Assembly: GCA_046049675.1 (NCBI GenBank)
Contig: JBJORA010000043.1
Span: forward strand, 62,001-126,000
Origin: CAIXQW01 sp046049675
Lineage (GTDB): Bacteria; Bacteroidota; Bacteroidia; Chitinophagales; Chitinophagaceae
Reading direction: 5' to 3'
DNA: 64,000 nucleotides
The notes under the pieces were generated by a model, which saw only the letters and a list, made by a program, of their open reading frames with translations, had not been told where the DNA came from and ran no database searches. The position numbers and the translations under genes were made by a program. Below are positions 28,488 to 39,019 of the stretch, piece after piece. Each line of letters opens with the position of its first letter. Within the stretch, counting starts at the first letter, position 1.

Positions 28488-30521
28488 CTATTTACCGCAC
28501 TTCACAAATTTTGTCACGCTATTATTAGTTCTAACAAAATAAATGCCTGTCGGAAAAAGCTGTGTATCTACAGAATTTTTTTCCAGTGCTTGAATTGTAC
28601 CTTTTGTCACAATCGCGCCATGTGAATCATATATAATAAATGTCTTGGCAATAAGTGAGGTATTGTAAAAATTAATTGCATTTTCTACAATGCTCACAAT
28701 AACTAAATCTGAAGGCTCAAGTTGACTAACAGCTGCTGGCGAAAAGCTAAGGCAATTGCTTGTGTCAATACAAGCGCCTTGCGATACAATTGCAGCATAA
28801 GTGCCGCCAGAGCTTGGGCTAAAGGTTTGGCTACTCATACCTGGCACAATACTATTAGTTTCGCAATTCAACCATTGATAGGATGCGGTTGATGGACTTG
28901 CTGTAAATGTATTATTTGTAAGGCTAATTGTTGCCGTCACAGGATTAATTTGCACGTTCAACTTTACCACGCTATCACAGCCATCAGAACCTGTTAATTG
29001 CACATAATAAGTTCCGCTTTGCGCGTAGTCAATATTATTAAACGTTACAAAGTCACAAGCACTAAGATTTGTTGCACTCGTATCTATCGCGCAGTTTGGC
29101 GCATATTTGCATACAAAAGCATCTGTACCACTCGATACTAAATTTACAACGCTAGTGCCAGGATCAAAATCGCAAGTGCCATCGTAAGAACCTCCAATAA
29201 TCATTCGATTGTTGTGAGTAAAATTTATTGCCCAAAGTTTATCGTCGTCGCTGCCGCCGTAAGTTGTGTTCGATACAAAATTGCCGGCACTATTAAGTTT
29301 CAACATATAGATATCAAAAAAGCCATTTGTACTAGCATTAGCAACGCCAGCGCCTGGATCAAAATCCATCGTATATTCAAATTGCCCACAAGTCAGCACA
29401 TTGCCTGCATGATCGGCAGCTATTCTAAAGCCTGCAAAAGTGTTATTGGCGAGCCCAAGTGTTTTTACCCAATTGAAAATTCCTGTGCTATCTAATTTTA
29501 GTATATAGGCATCTGTTACTCCTACAGCTGTTTTATTTTGCACGCCAGTACCGGCGTCAAAATCAATTGTGTTTTGAAAATAACCTGTAGCAAATACGTT
29601 GCCCGAATTATCTCGTGCAATGTCTTCTATTAAATCTAAGCTTGCGGAACCATTGGTATATACCCATTTATACACGCCAGTGTTGTCCAAACACAAAATA
29701 TAAAAATCTAGCGAGCCGCTAGATGTTCTGTTTTGTACACCTGAGCCTGGATCAAAATCTACCGTCAAATTATAGCTACCACATACATAAACCTTATCGT
29801 TATATACAGTAATGGCGCGCGATTGTTCCATGCCTGTGCTGCCTATCAGATGTCCCCAGTCTAATTGCCCGCTAGGCAGAATTTTTGCAACAAAGCCATC
29901 AAAAGAACTTGCTACCAAAGTTTGCACTGTTGAGCTTGGATCAATATCTACCGTATGCGATAATTGGCCAGCTAAATAAATATTATCCTGTGCATCTAGT
30001 GCAATATCCATAGGCACATCATTGCTTGAGCCTCCCATTTGGCCTACCCAGCCGAATGCACCTGCAGTATCAAGTTGCAGTATAAAAATATCAAAGTCGC
30101 CCGCAGAAGTCAAAGTACCTGCGCTAGAACTTAAATCAAAATCGCAGGTAGTGAGAAAAAGGCCAGTTACATAAACCTTGCCTGTGCTGCTTACTGCCAC
30201 ACCTACCCCTTCGTCGGAGCATGTTGTACAATTACTACCATAAGACTTAGCCCACTTAAGCGCGCCACTAGAATCATATTTCACTACAAAAATATCTCGA
30301 CTACCAATTGTAGTCAAATTATAGGTTGCAGCACCGGGATCAAAATCTACAGTACCATTGTACCAACCTGTTGCATAAGTATTGCCCCACAAGTCGCAAG
30401 CAGTGCCCAAGGTTACACTAGTGCTGCTGCCTTTAATATCGTTGGCAAATAATAAAGTTTGTGCGCTGCAATGTGGTGAAATTAGCAGGCATGCCAAAAT
30501 AGTTTGTATTAATAATCTCAT
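28488..30521 (-). CDS. Secreted SBBP beta-propeller repeat protein with T9SS sorting domain
   Basis: The protein has 677 residues. The start at 30521 (MRLLIQTILACLLISPHCSAQ) is favoured over an upstream in-frame ATG at 30575, because a full TAnnTTTG promoter box lies between them. The body has about eight repeats of the type VDFDPGAATYNLTTIGSRD and KYDSSGALKWAKSYG, the SBBP propeller-repeat signature, each roughly 50-55 residues. An Ig-like segment with GCDSVVKLNVQI follows, then a C-terminal T9SS domain (FYNTSLIAKTFIIYDSHGA ... YFVRTNNSVTKFVKC). It is probably a surface adhesin-like protein; the ligand is unknown. Confidence 0.88.
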   Translation of the reverse strand: MRLLIQTILACLLISPHCSAQTLLFANDIKGSSTSVTLGTACDLWGNTYATGWYNGTVDFDPGAATYNLTTIGSRDIFVVKYDSSGALKWAKSYGSNCTTCSDEGVGVAVSSTGKVYVTGLFLTTCDFDLSSSAGTLTSAGDFDIFILQLDTAGAFGWVGQMGGSSNDVPMDIALDAQDNIYLAGQLSHTVDIDPSSTVQTLVASSFDGFVAKILPSGQLDWGHLIGSTGMEQSRAITVYNDKVYVCGSYNLTVDFDPGSGVQNRTSSGSLDFYILCLDNTGVYKWVYTNGSASLDLIEDIARDNSGNVFATGYFQNTIDFDAGTGVQNKTAVGVTDAYILKLDSTGIFNWVKTLGLANNTFAGFRIAADHAGNVLTCGQFEYTMDFDPGAGVANASTNGFFDIYMLKLNSAGNFVSNTTYGGSDDDKLWAINFTHNNRMIIGGSYDGTCDFDPGTSVVNLVSSGTDAFVCKYAPNCAIDTSATNLSACDFVTFNNIDYAQSGTYYVQLTGSDGCDSVVKLNVQINPVTATISLTNNTFTASPSTASYQWLNCETNSIVPGMSSQTFSPSSGGTYAAIVSQGACIDTSNCLSFSPAAVSQLEPSDLVIVSIVENAINFYNTSLIAKTFIIYDSHGAIVTKGTIQALEKNSVDTQLFPTGIYFVRTNNSVTKFVKCGK

Positions 30522-30553
30522 ATTGTTCAAAACAATAAACCAAATGTGTGCTT

Positions 30554-30561
30554 CAAATTTA
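30554..30561 (-). promoter_or_regulatory. -7 box for the SBBP-repeat gene
   Basis: On the minus strand this reads TAAATTTG, a full match to TAnnTTTG, about 33 bp before the chosen start codon. It decides between the two possible starts. Confidence 0.55.
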
Positions 30562-30813
30562 ACGCATTCCTGCACACACGTGTAACTATACGCAGCAACT
30601 TACGGACGAAATGATATAATTGCTATGTAAAGTGTACAACACTTGTAGAAAGCAGTGGCATAGTATTTGGTTTGGCACAGTAAATGTGATGTTACTTAAT
30701 GTAAGTCGGATTAGTATCTAATTGCAAAACAAAAGAGGGCATTAACCTATACTTGAATTCTAGATTGAAGTGAATTTGTGCTTATTGTAAACTGCTTAGA
30801 GATGTCTGCGAGC
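30562..30813. other. Intergenic stretch upstream of the SBBP-repeat gene
   Basis: Apart from the -7 box on its left and the terminator on its right, I see no open frame or structured element here. It includes the upstream region of the SBBP gene and the downstream flank of the LamG gene. Confidence 0.4.
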
Positions 30814-30855
30814 AACAAAAAAAAGCCCGCAGCGCAATGAAGCACTACGGACTTT
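30814..30855 (-). terminator. Strand-specific intrinsic terminator after the LamG protein gene
   Basis: On the minus strand a 14-bp stem (30842-30855 with 30822-30835) pairs fully when G-U pairs are allowed. It has a 6-nt loop and is followed by a run of eight T. On the plus strand the same positions give C-A mismatches, so it is specific to the minus strand. Confidence 0.88.
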
Positions 30856-30877
30856 CCCTAACTGCCAGCTTTGCAGT

Positions 30878-33800
30878 TTATTGTTTCACAATCTTTACTG
30901 TAGCAGAACTTGTGCGGCCTTTTACCTTTATAAAGTAAACGCCATTGTCTAGTGTTGCAATATCTAGAGTTTTACTCGTACTTGTCATTATTACCTTGCC
31001 TTGCATGCTTATTACATCGCATTGCACAAAGTCTTTTGCGCTTACGGTAATTTTGCCTGTTGCAGGGTTTGGATAAACTTGTACTTGCTCTGTTAAAGCA
31101 AGGATAGTAGATACAATATTACTGTATTGTACATCGCCATTTTTACCAATACTTTTTATCCTGTAGAAGTTTACACCTTCTGTAGCAGTTGTATGTGTCA
31201 ACTGATACTTAGTTTCGCCAGTTGCTGTTTGGTTTGCTATGGCTGCAAACTGGCTAGCATTAGTACTATGTTCTACAACATAACTTGCAGTATTGTCCTC
31301 TTGCGCATTGCTCCAATGTACCACAGGGTAATCAGTACCATTAGTTACTGATATATCTATTGCAGACACGGCAAGCGGTGCTGAAAACGATTGCGCGCTT
31401 ATATAAAAACCGCTAAAACCATTGATAGGCACATCTATATAATAATTACCAACTACCTCCGTAAGTGCTGCAAAGGGTCCATATACGGTAAAGCTGTCGT
31501 ATTGTAGTGGCGTTTCGGCTTGGCCATCAAAGGCAGTAACATACAGCGACGAAGTGTTTGCACTCGGATTAATCGCTTGCAATGCTGCTACCTCAGCCGG
31601 TGTGAAGAATAATCTTAATACAGCCGTACTGCTTGTATCTGGTGTAATGTGAAAGTTGCGACCAAGAAAAGTATTAGTACCATACACAAATGCAGTATCT
31701 ACATTTACGCAAGCATCTAAGTGACCTAAGTTGACGCCGTTGTTAACATCATTTACCGTTAGTAGTTTTTGAGAACTTGCAATATCAAAGAGTGTATATG
31801 TTTTGTTGTTGCGTATCGCACAGCTTTGGCAAACGCTATTAGCAACCGCTATAAAATCTGGTGTAAAAGCAGGAGAAGTAACCACAGTACTTGCCAAACA
31901 ACCATTGTCGTTGGCTGTAACAGTGTACGTCGTATTTGGCACCACGAGTATTGTAGTGGTATCGCCCATAACAGCTTCTCTTGTAAGTGTACCAATGCTT
32001 ACAATACCCGGACTAACCGCCTTCAACGGAAAACGATATAATGCACCTGAAATATTAGTTGGACAGCTAAATGGTAAAATAGATAATGCTGCAGTTTTAT
32101 TGCTATCAACAAACACTTCTACTTGTGTTCTGTTACTACTTGCGCAAGTGCCGTTTGTAACAGCTGCATAAAAACTCTGTGTACTATTAACAGCAGGTGT
32201 CACAAAGCTATTGCTAGCTGCCAATACATTGCCTGCCGTTGGCGCATCCCACCAAAAAACTACACTGCCTGAATCTGCAGTTGCTGTAAGCGTAGTTGTT
32301 TGTCCCGGACATAGTGTTAGGTTAGCCGTTGGCGTTGCATCTGTAGCATTGTTTACAATTGGCTTTACATCTACCATTATAGGTGTGCGAGCATTTACGG
32401 TGCTACAGCCAGGCATAATTGCTTCTACATAAAATGTTGTATCACTTACTAAACTAGCTGTTGTATAATTTATACCGCTACCAAGCAAGTTGCCACTTAC
32501 AGGTGCATCGTACCAATTGTAGTTTACGCCAGTATTGCGCACAGATAGCTCGGCAGTTGCGCCGTTGCATATCAGCATATTAGCTGGCGTTGTTGTATTG
32601 CTTGTACTTGCTGGACAAGGATTTGGCAAGGCACGCATACTATCTAATTGTGCTACTGTTAATGCTTTAGATGATATGTAGATGTCATCAATATCTGAGC
32701 TCCAACTCGGCTGTGCTGTATTGTGATAGGCACCAATTAGTGCGCCATCAGGCACAATGTCCATTCCCGAAGTTATATTCATCAATGGTTTTGTAAGCGT
32801 TTGTTGTGCATACAACTTGCCATTGATATAAATTTTAAATGATGGATAATCAACAATATATGCAAATTGAAACCACTCATTTGGATTGACATTCGTATAC
32901 GGTAGAGGATCTACAATACCTGCTGTTGCGTTGCTCGCTCTAGCAAAAATTACATTATTGCTGAGGTATGCACGTAGATATTCATTTGGTTCCTGGTTAG
33001 CAGTCCAATTATTGCGTGCTTTTACACTAAACAATTCGCCCGTTGCTGTAGGTGAAGTTGGCTTTTTGTACCAGCCTACATAGCTAAACTGCGATGCTTC
33101 GTTGAGCCAAGCTAGGTTACCAATCAACATGTAGTTGCTAGCAGCGTCTACACTTATAGCAGCGCTGTCATTGTTAAATCTATCGGTACTATATGTTACA
33201 CCTGGCGACAAAGTGCCCTGATTGTTAGTACCTAAAATATTTTGAGGTGTTTGATTATTGAAATTATAAGCAACATCTTTTGTAAGCTTTACTGCTGCGC
33301 TATTACTTGCAGCGCTACAATTTGGCGTAGTTAGAAGTAAACGATACAAATTACCATCTATATTTGGTGTAGCTGCAATAGTTAGCGTGCCCGTATTTAC
33401 ATTGCTGTAAGGTGCCGCATTGCTAAGATTGCTATAGGTGGCACCGTTGTCGGTACTTACTTGCCAAACAAGCGTTCCTACAAGGCTCGGCGTAGCAGTA
33501 AGTGTAATGGTATCGTTATAGTATAGTTGTGCAGTAGTCGGTTGTGTTGCCCATTGCACGTTACAAGCTCTAGTTGCTTGGTATACACTATCTACTTTTG
33601 TGCTTGTCCATGCCCTATTGCCTAAGTAAATATCGTCAATACCAAATGTAGGATTTGGACTAGGTGCTATCTGACCAATTTTACCACCAAATACAAGATT
33701 ATCTGCAGAAGTCTCCGTTACAAAATTTGTACTACTTGCACTTGCAACGAGTACGCCATTGACATAGCTGTTCATTGTTCCATTTTTGAAAACAAGCGTT

Positions 33801-36100
33801 TGCATATACCAAGCAGAATCAGGTATATTTTGCCATACAGCTAAACCACTTGCCGATAAACTAGGACTTGCAGTACCATTAAACGTCGCGGCAAGGTCTT
33901 GTCTTACAAGGAAGGTATTGGTTTTGCTCATAAAAAACTTTGTATTGTTTTCTTCTTTTCTAAACCAACCATTAAAGGTCAACTCATTGCTGGCATTTAC
34001 AAAAGCAGGATTACCGATAGATACATAAGAACCATTGTTCATGCGCATTGCACCATTGCTTGTGCCAAATCTGTCAGCTACAGCATTAACGGTGCCAAAA
34101 ATTGAACCATTCATACCACTGCCAAGCACTTCGTTGGCACTACCAGCATCAAGCGGATAAAGTACTTCTTTAATAGGCTTACTTACATGCAGCCTTGCAG
34201 CATAAGACTGCAAGCCAGTACAGCTAGCGCCGTTACTTAAATGACATCTAAATCTATTTTGGGCAAAGCTTGTGTCTGCTACCACAGTTAAAGTAGCAGT
34301 AGTAGCGCCACTAAATGCGCCCCCATCTGTAACTATGCTGTAGTTAGCGCCATTGTCTGTGCTACGATACCACTGATAAGTAACGCCGCTCGCACTTGTT
34401 GCTACGCTAAATGTTGTTGTTGCAGCAGCATCTAAATAAACATCGCTCGGCTGCGCAGTAATTGGGATAACACTTTGGCAAGGGTTAGGCGCGTTGTACA
34501 AACTATCAATTTCGCTTTGTGTCATTACCCAATTACAAACTGTTACATCATCAAAAGAACCATTTAAGAAGTAGTTTGTGCTTACATAAGTATTTGTTAT
34601 TGCAAACGACGAAAATGAGGATGGCATTTTCTTTTGCGAGCAGATAGATTGACTTACCAATAAGCCGTTCACATACATTTTGGCAACACCTTGCTTAAAT
34701 GTAACCACAAAATGACGCCACTGTGTTGCCGTGTTATTGCCATTGCTATTAATTACGCTAGAGATATTACTGCCTGTATTGAATTCAAAAATCGGCTGTT
34801 GTGCCAAAGCACCATTTACCGATGCTCTAAATATTGCATTAGGACCGCCAGGGCAATACATCAATGTAGCATTATTAGCTACAAGATACCAAGCGCTAAA
34901 AGAAAACTCACGGGTGTTGGCTAAGAAATTTAAATTGCTTGTTGTAACATTTTCGTAAGTAAGAAAACGTGTAATACTATATGCACTGCTAGGATTGCCA
35001 AATCTATCAGCAACATAAGTAGGCGCTATAGTGCCACTTGGTACCATAGAAACAAAAGGATTTGTACCAGTTGTGCTGTTTGTACTGCCAGTAAACAACC
35101 AATCTACTTTTATAGGATAGCTTAAGCGCGCAGGGTTTGTAAACACAGTACAAAAACCATCTGTAATTTCAGCTCTAAACAAACGACCATTCAAAGAGTC
35201 TTGCGCTGCAACACTTAAAGTAGCAGTATTTACATTGCTGTAGGTGCTATTAGCAACAAGATTAGTATAAGTAAGGCCGTCATCTATGCTAGACTGCCAT
35301 TGGTAGCTTAAGCCAAAGCCGGTAGATGCTGTACTAAACTGCACAGTGCTATTGGTAGTTACAGTTACATTACTTGGTTGCGTGGTAATTGGAATATATG
35401 CACTGCAAGGATTTGGTAAATTTTTGATACTATCTACTTGTGTACTCGTTAATCCTTCAGATAAAATAAATAAATCGTCTACACCGCCCAACCAGTTATT
35501 AGCTGCAGCAATATTAGGTACCGCTTCGCCAAGAATAAAATCGCCATTGGCCGCGCAAGTAGCGCCGTTAAAAGCTGCGGTACTGTAAAGCGATCCGTTG
35601 ATATACGAGTATAACCAACCATTGCGCAGTACTAAAGCAAAATGAAACCACTGCCCTACGGGAATGCTCGAAAACACAGTTGTACTTCCTGGCACAGTAA
35701 GGTAGCCAGTTGCTAAAGGTTGCGTGCAGGTATGGTATACATTAGTGGTATTGCCACCAACATCTAAATAAGCAAAAAGCTTGGTACCATTGCTATACAT
35801 GGCACGCTGATAACCAGCAGGTGCTCTTTGAAACCATGCTGCAATCGTAAAGTTGTTGACGCCATTGAGGGAATCCATAACGCCAAAATTGATGCTGCTA
35901 TTAGCCCCACCAATACTAACTGCCGCATTTGGCGCACCAAACCTATCGGCAATATAAGTGACGGTACCAGATATAGTACCATCGTTACCTGTAGCAAGAT
36001 CATTGTCTACGTTGCCCGTAAAGCTATAGATGCGGTCTTGGGCCTTTGCGCTTACTACGGATAGCAGTAGTAAGAGAATCAATTGTTGAATTCTTTTCAT
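30878..36100 (-). CDS. Large secreted LamG/Ig-like repeat protein with T9SS sorting domain
   Basis: The protein has 1740 residues. A signal peptide (QQLILLLLLSVVSAKAQ) is followed by several repeats, each with a concanavalin-like LamG fold (SINFGVMDSLNGVNNFTIAAW, ALVLRNGWLYSYINGSL and diverged copies) and an Ig-like linker (SYQWQSSIDDGLTYTNLV and variants). Near the C-terminus lie Ig-like modules with free Cys pairs. Then come a fibronectin-like segment (YVVEHSTNASQFAAI) and a T9SS type A domain (VYPNPATGKITVSAKD ... YFIKVKGRTSSATVKIVKQ). LamG folds bind glycans or extracellular matrix, so adhesion or polysaccharide capture is the likely role. A full promoter box and a strong terminator bound it as a single-gene unit. 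Confidence 0.92.
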   Translation of the reverse strand: MKRIQQLILLLLLSVVSAKAQDRIYSFTGNVDNDLATGNDGTISGTVTYIADRFGAPNAAVSIGGANSSINFGVMDSLNGVNNFTIAAWFQRAPAGYQRAMYSNGTKLFAYLDVGGNTTNVYHTCTQPLATGYLTVPGSTTVFSSIPVGQWFHFALVLRNGWLYSYINGSLYSTAAFNGATCAANGDFILGEAVPNIAAANNWLGGVDDLFILSEGLTSTQVDSIKNLPNPCSAYIPITTQPSNVTVTTNSTVQFSTASTGFGLSYQWQSSIDDGLTYTNLVANSTYSNVNTATLSVAAQDSLNGRLFRAEITDGFCTVFTNPARLSYPIKVDWLFTGSTNSTTGTNPFVSMVPSGTIAPTYVADRFGNPSSAYSITRFLTYENVTTSNLNFLANTREFSFSAWYLVANNATLMYCPGGPNAIFRASVNGALAQQPIFEFNTGSNISSVINSNGNNTATQWRHFVVTFKQGVAKMYVNGLLVSQSICSQKKMPSSFSSFAITNTYVSTNYFLNGSFDDVTVCNWVMTQSEIDSLYNAPNPCQSVIPITAQPSDVYLDAAATTTFSVATSASGVTYQWYRSTDNGANYSIVTDGGAFSGATTATLTVVADTSFAQNRFRCHLSNGASCTGLQSYAARLHVSKPIKEVLYPLDAGSANEVLGSGMNGSIFGTVNAVADRFGTSNGAMRMNNGSYVSIGNPAFVNASNELTFNGWFRKEENNTKFFMSKTNTFLVRQDLAATFNGTASPSLSASGLAVWQNIPDSAWYMQTLVFKNGTMNSYVNGVLVASASSTNFVTETSADNLVFGGKIGQIAPSPNPTFGIDDIYLGNRAWTSTKVDSVYQATRACNVQWATQPTTAQLYYNDTITLTATPSLVGTLVWQVSTDNGATYSNLSNAAPYSNVNTGTLTIAATPNIDGNLYRLLLTTPNCSAASNSAAVKLTKDVAYNFNNQTPQNILGTNNQGTLSPGVTYSTDRFNNDSAAISVDAASNYMLIGNLAWLNEASQFSYVGWYKKPTSPTATGELFSVKARNNWTANQEPNEYLRAYLSNNVIFARASNATAGIVDPLPYTNVNPNEWFQFAYIVDYPSFKIYINGKLYAQQTLTKPLMNITSGMDIVPDGALIGAYHNTAQPSWSSDIDDIYISSKALTVAQLDSMRALPNPCPASTSNTTTPANMLICNGATAELSVRNTGVNYNWYDAPVSGNLLGSGINYTTASLVSDTTFYVEAIMPGCSTVNARTPIMVDVKPIVNNATDATPTANLTLCPGQTTTLTATADSGSVVFWWDAPTAGNVLAASNSFVTPAVNSTQSFYAAVTNGTCASSNRTQVEVFVDSNKTAALSILPFSCPTNISGALYRFPLKAVSPGIVSIGTLTREAVMGDTTTILVVPNTTYTVTANDNGCLASTVVTSPAFTPDFIAVANSVCQSCAIRNNKTYTLFDIASSQKLLTVNDVNNGVNLGHLDACVNVDTAFVYGTNTFLGRNFHITPDTSSTAVLRLFFTPAEVAALQAINPSANTSSLYVTAFDGQAETPLQYDSFTVYGPFAALTEVVGNYYIDVPINGFSGFYISAQSFSAPLAVSAIDISVTNGTDYPVVHWSNAQEDNTASYVVEHSTNASQFAAIANQTATGETKYQLTHTTATEGVNFYRIKSIGKNGDVQYSNIVSTILALTEQVQVYPNPATGKITVSAKDFVQCDVISMQGKVIMTSTSKTLDIATLDNGVYFIKVKGRTSSATVKIVKQ

Positions 36101-36120
36101 GATAAAATAATTTTATTGAG

Positions 36121-36128
36121 CAAAACTA
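36121..36128 (-). promoter_or_regulatory. -7 box for the LamG protein gene
   Basis: On the minus strand this reads TAGTTTTG, a full match to TAnnTTTG, 20 bp before the start codon. The predicted leader is about 15 nt. Confidence 0.55.
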
Positions 36129-36354
36129 GCATGCGGGTTGTTGTGCTATTAAAGCAGTTTGTGTAAGTGGTGTTTTAGTTTGTGTAGCAATTCTAACGCA
36201 ACCGACTTGCATTTTTTAGACGCTTGGCAATAGCAATAGCGCCTTCAAAAGCTTACAGCATGCGATGTTTATATAATTATCACTTGTAGCGCCAAGATGT
36301 ACACCACTCTGCATTAATTCATAAGGGCACTTGATATTAGACTACCTTTACCAA

Positions 36355-36834
36355 ATGAAAAAACAATATGTAACCCTAGTATTTGCAATGCTTGCAATGT
36401 CGATTAACTCATGTACAAAAAAGTGTGAATCCTTTGCTGAAACAACAACTGGCGATGGACAACATTTTGTGTATAATGGCACTGGTGGCGCACCTATTTG
36501 GGCAAAAGCAGGGAGTTGGAAAGAAACGAGCGGCAAAATAAGCATCACGGCATCTTCATTTGATGCAACGGCGTTTACAAAGTTTATGATCACCTATGCT
36601 CTCACTGATTTAGATAGTACTGATGGTGCAGGTAATAGATTTACCAAAGCGTTACCCAATATGATTCGCTATACTTCTCCGGCCAATGTAGAATTTACTA
36701 ATCCAGCTGTAGCATACATCAAGTTACTAAGTACTTCTAGCAAAAAAGAAGTTTATGGCGTCTTAAATCAAGTGCCATTAAACTCAGTTAATGGCAGCTT
36801 TGTTTACGATATCGGTTGGAAAATTTGTAACTAG
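36355..36834 (+). CDS. Small predicted lipoprotein
   Basis: The protein has 159 residues from the ATG at 36355. That start gives MKKQYVTLVFAMLAMSINSC, a signal peptide with a lipobox ending in Cys; an earlier in-frame TTG at 36331 is less likely. The mature part is short and beta-rich with no recognised family. It is divergent from the large LamG gene, and a TACCTTTA box (7 of 8) lies directly upstream. It is probably an outer-membrane or periplasmic lipoprotein of unknown role. Confidence 0.7.
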   Translation: MKKQYVTLVFAMLAMSINSCTKKCESFAETTTGDGQHFVYNGTGGAPIWAKAGSWKETSGKISITASSFDATAFTKFMITYALTDLDSTDGAGNRFTKALPNMIRYTSPANVEFTNPAVAYIKLLSTSSKKEVYGVLNQVPLNSVNGSFVYDIGWKICN

Positions 36835-36952
36835 ATAAGCTAACAAAAAAAACTAGCCTTATCTCAATTACTTGCTTTTGATAAAGTTTTAGCAAAGTAG
36901 GTAACAACTCATAAGTACAATTCGAGTAGCACCTTGAAGTCCGCTCTAATTC

Positions 36953-38515
36953 TTATTGTACAAGAAATTTACCGCGATACACGTGCTCATTAACATCTGT
37001 AGCTTCATAGAAATAAACTCCCGCATTTAGCGAAGTTATTTGCAGTCTATTATTTAGTATTAATCTATCTAAAACTAAGGCGCCATTGATATTATAAACC
37101 TTTATATGCTCTAGCGCAGCAGTTGTGTTTGAAAATTGCAAGTACTCATGCGCGGGATTTGGACTTATGACAAGCCCTGAATTATACAATGAGGTACTTT
37201 CTACACTAGTAGGCACGGCACCGCAAAGTGTATTCATGTTTGGCGTTGTCGTTACAACGGTTTCTGTTGCTGGCACTGCAGCAAGTAATTGGAAAGGTGT
37301 CATACTTGTAGTAGTAGTTAATTGACTAGGAAATCTTAATGATGATGTAAGGTTTTTACTTACTGGAAAGCAATAACCACTCCCTAAATTATCCGTTGTA
37401 CCTATACAAGCGTTATCCATACTGCCAGCTGTACCATAATATATTAGGCCGCCGCGCTCAAAACCCGTTTGAGCACCAAGTGTACTATAACTAGTATTCC
37501 ATAGGTTAACCGACTGCGCCTCGGTATGCCATAACATACCAGTTGGCGAAAGTTTTGCTATGCTAAGATGAAAGTCCGCATAAACACCAGTGCCAGGTTG
37601 ATATAAATCGCCAAAAACCAAAAGATTGCTGCCATCTTCGCTTGCAGCAATATCCTGAATTGCGTATTGGTCGAGTGTAGTGCTTAATTTTACTACACTA
37701 ATAATCTTTAAATTACTATCAAGAAAAGCGACTGATTTAGTCTTAGCCAAAGTGCTATTATTATTAATTAGCATCGCATAATTGCCAGATGCAGGCAGGT
37801 GGCAAATTTTGCCAGCAATTGCAGTACTATCTGTACTGTATTCAAACGCTTCGGAGGCTACCACAACACCGTTAGCATCAATTTTAGCGAGGCCATTTCT
37901 ATTGGCAAGTCCGCTAAGAGAAAGTATATAGTTATTGCCTAGTTGAACGATGCCGCGCACACCCGTATTGCTAAGCGCACTGCTAGAAAGAAATTTTTGC
38001 CATATGATTGTACCATTTGAGTCAATTTTTGTTAGCACGGTCGTATTGTAATTGAGTGCTGCAAATAAAAGCGACTTATCCGCACTAGTGCTGTTGCACA
38101 CGCGCGTTTGCGTAACGGGAGAGCCACTTACACTATCTCGGTAATACTTTTGCCAAAGCAAAGTGCCATTGTCATCAAACCTAGCAATCCACGGAGCAGA
38201 TACATTTTGATACTTGCCTGTACCACCAAGATAGTGCCCGCCTTGCGCACAGTTAGAAATTTCGGTACTGCCAGCATTTGTCGTGCCACTGCATTGTACA
38301 GCAAATTGAACAGATAAGTTGGCATTAAACTTAGCAAAGTTCATTTTTGTGCCTGCAGTATCTTGTACTAGTGCTGTTGTTTTGCCGTTTGGCGCAGGCA
38401 GCAGTTGTTCGTAGTATAGCCAGCTGGGTATTTGATGATAGCCAGTTTGTGCATTGAGTTGCTTTATGCACAATACGAGCAGCAACGTAATTACTTTAAT
38501 TATATTCTTAAGCAT
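36953..38515 (-). CDS. Secreted propeller-like protein with T9SS sorting domain
   Basis: The protein has 520 residues from the ATG at 38515 (MLKNIIKVITLLLVLCIKQL, then a NAQ cleavage region); an upstream in-frame ATG at 38620 would put 35 polar residues before the signal peptide. The body is made of repeating blade-like segments with phrases such as TKIDSNGTIIWQKFL and AKIDANGVVVASEAF, as in WD/PQQ-like propellers that read out serial records. The last 80 residues are a T9SS type A domain (VISPNPAHEYLQFSNTT ... YFYEATDVNEHVYRGKF). It should be a surface or secreted protein; the ligand is unknown. Confidence 0.85.
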   Translation of the reverse strand: MLKNIIKVITLLLVLCIKQLNAQTGYHQIPSWLYYEQLLPAPNGKTTALVQDTAGTKMNFAKFNANLSVQFAVQCSGTTNAGSTEISNCAQGGHYLGGTGKYQNVSAPWIARFDDNGTLLWQKYYRDSVSGSPVTQTRVCNSTSADKSLLFAALNYNTTVLTKIDSNGTIIWQKFLSSSALSNTGVRGIVQLGNNYILSLSGLANRNGLAKIDANGVVVASEAFEYSTDSTAIAGKICHLPASGNYAMLINNNSTLAKTKSVAFLDSNLKIISVVKLSTTLDQYAIQDIAASEDGSNLLVFGDLYQPGTGVYADFHLSIAKLSPTGMLWHTEAQSVNLWNTSYSTLGAQTGFERGGLIYYGTAGSMDNACIGTTDNLGSGYCFPVSKNLTSSLRFPSQLTTTTSMTPFQLLAAVPATETVVTTTPNMNTLCGAVPTSVESTSLYNSGLVISPNPAHEYLQFSNTTAALEHIKVYNINGALVLDRLILNNRLQITSLNAGVYFYEATDVNEHVYRGKFLVQ

Positions 38516-38622
38516 TATTGTCTCTTTAAATAATTGTTTTCTTTCATATAAGACGAGTTTTTCAAAAAAATGGTTGGTGCATCCAAAATACGCTAAACGA
38601 GTTCCAAATAAAGAACACATAA

Positions 38623-38804
38623 GTTTAACCCAGAATACGCATTAGGAATTTACTGCAATAAAATTCTACCTCATACCTATTTCGGTACTCATTTTTATGT
38701 CCTCGTTGTAGGAAAACTACAACTGCGGGATAAAAATTCCGTGCCTCATAGCTATTTTGTATAATTTTATTTCGTAACAAAGCCTAATGCGTAATCTGGG
38801 TTTA
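38623..38804. mobile_element. MITE-like palindromic element of about 182 bp
   Basis: The ends are inverted repeats of about 24 bp that share ACCCAGAnTACGCATTAGG with two mismatches. Imperfect symmetry continues inward for another 20 bp or so (AATAAAATT in both arms). The centre holds a perfect hairpin GTTGTAG-GAAAA-CTACAAC (38705-38723) inside a wider ATTTTTAT/ATAAAAAT pair. The element carries no gene. This layout fits a non-autonomous insertion or a large nested hairpin. No target duplication is clear. Confidence 0.6.
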
Positions 38805-39019
38805 ACGGTTATACGACAATTAATTGCATCGTATCTTATTCGTTATTCTTATCAAGCAAATGCAGCAGCTACATCTAGCGAGCATTGACAACAAGTTACT
38901 ACGTAAGCCCAATAAGCCAGAAATTATTTGGCAATGTCAATAGCAAGCGTTGACCTTCGCGCGTTCTTTGGTTTGTATAATCATCTATGCAATTAATTAC
39001 AAGTGGAACTTAGTGTAAC

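Noticed and set aside
36833..36863. Inverted repeat AGATAAG...CTTATCT after the small lipoprotein gene
   Set aside because: The stem is bulged and lacks a T run on either strand, so it is not a convincing terminator.
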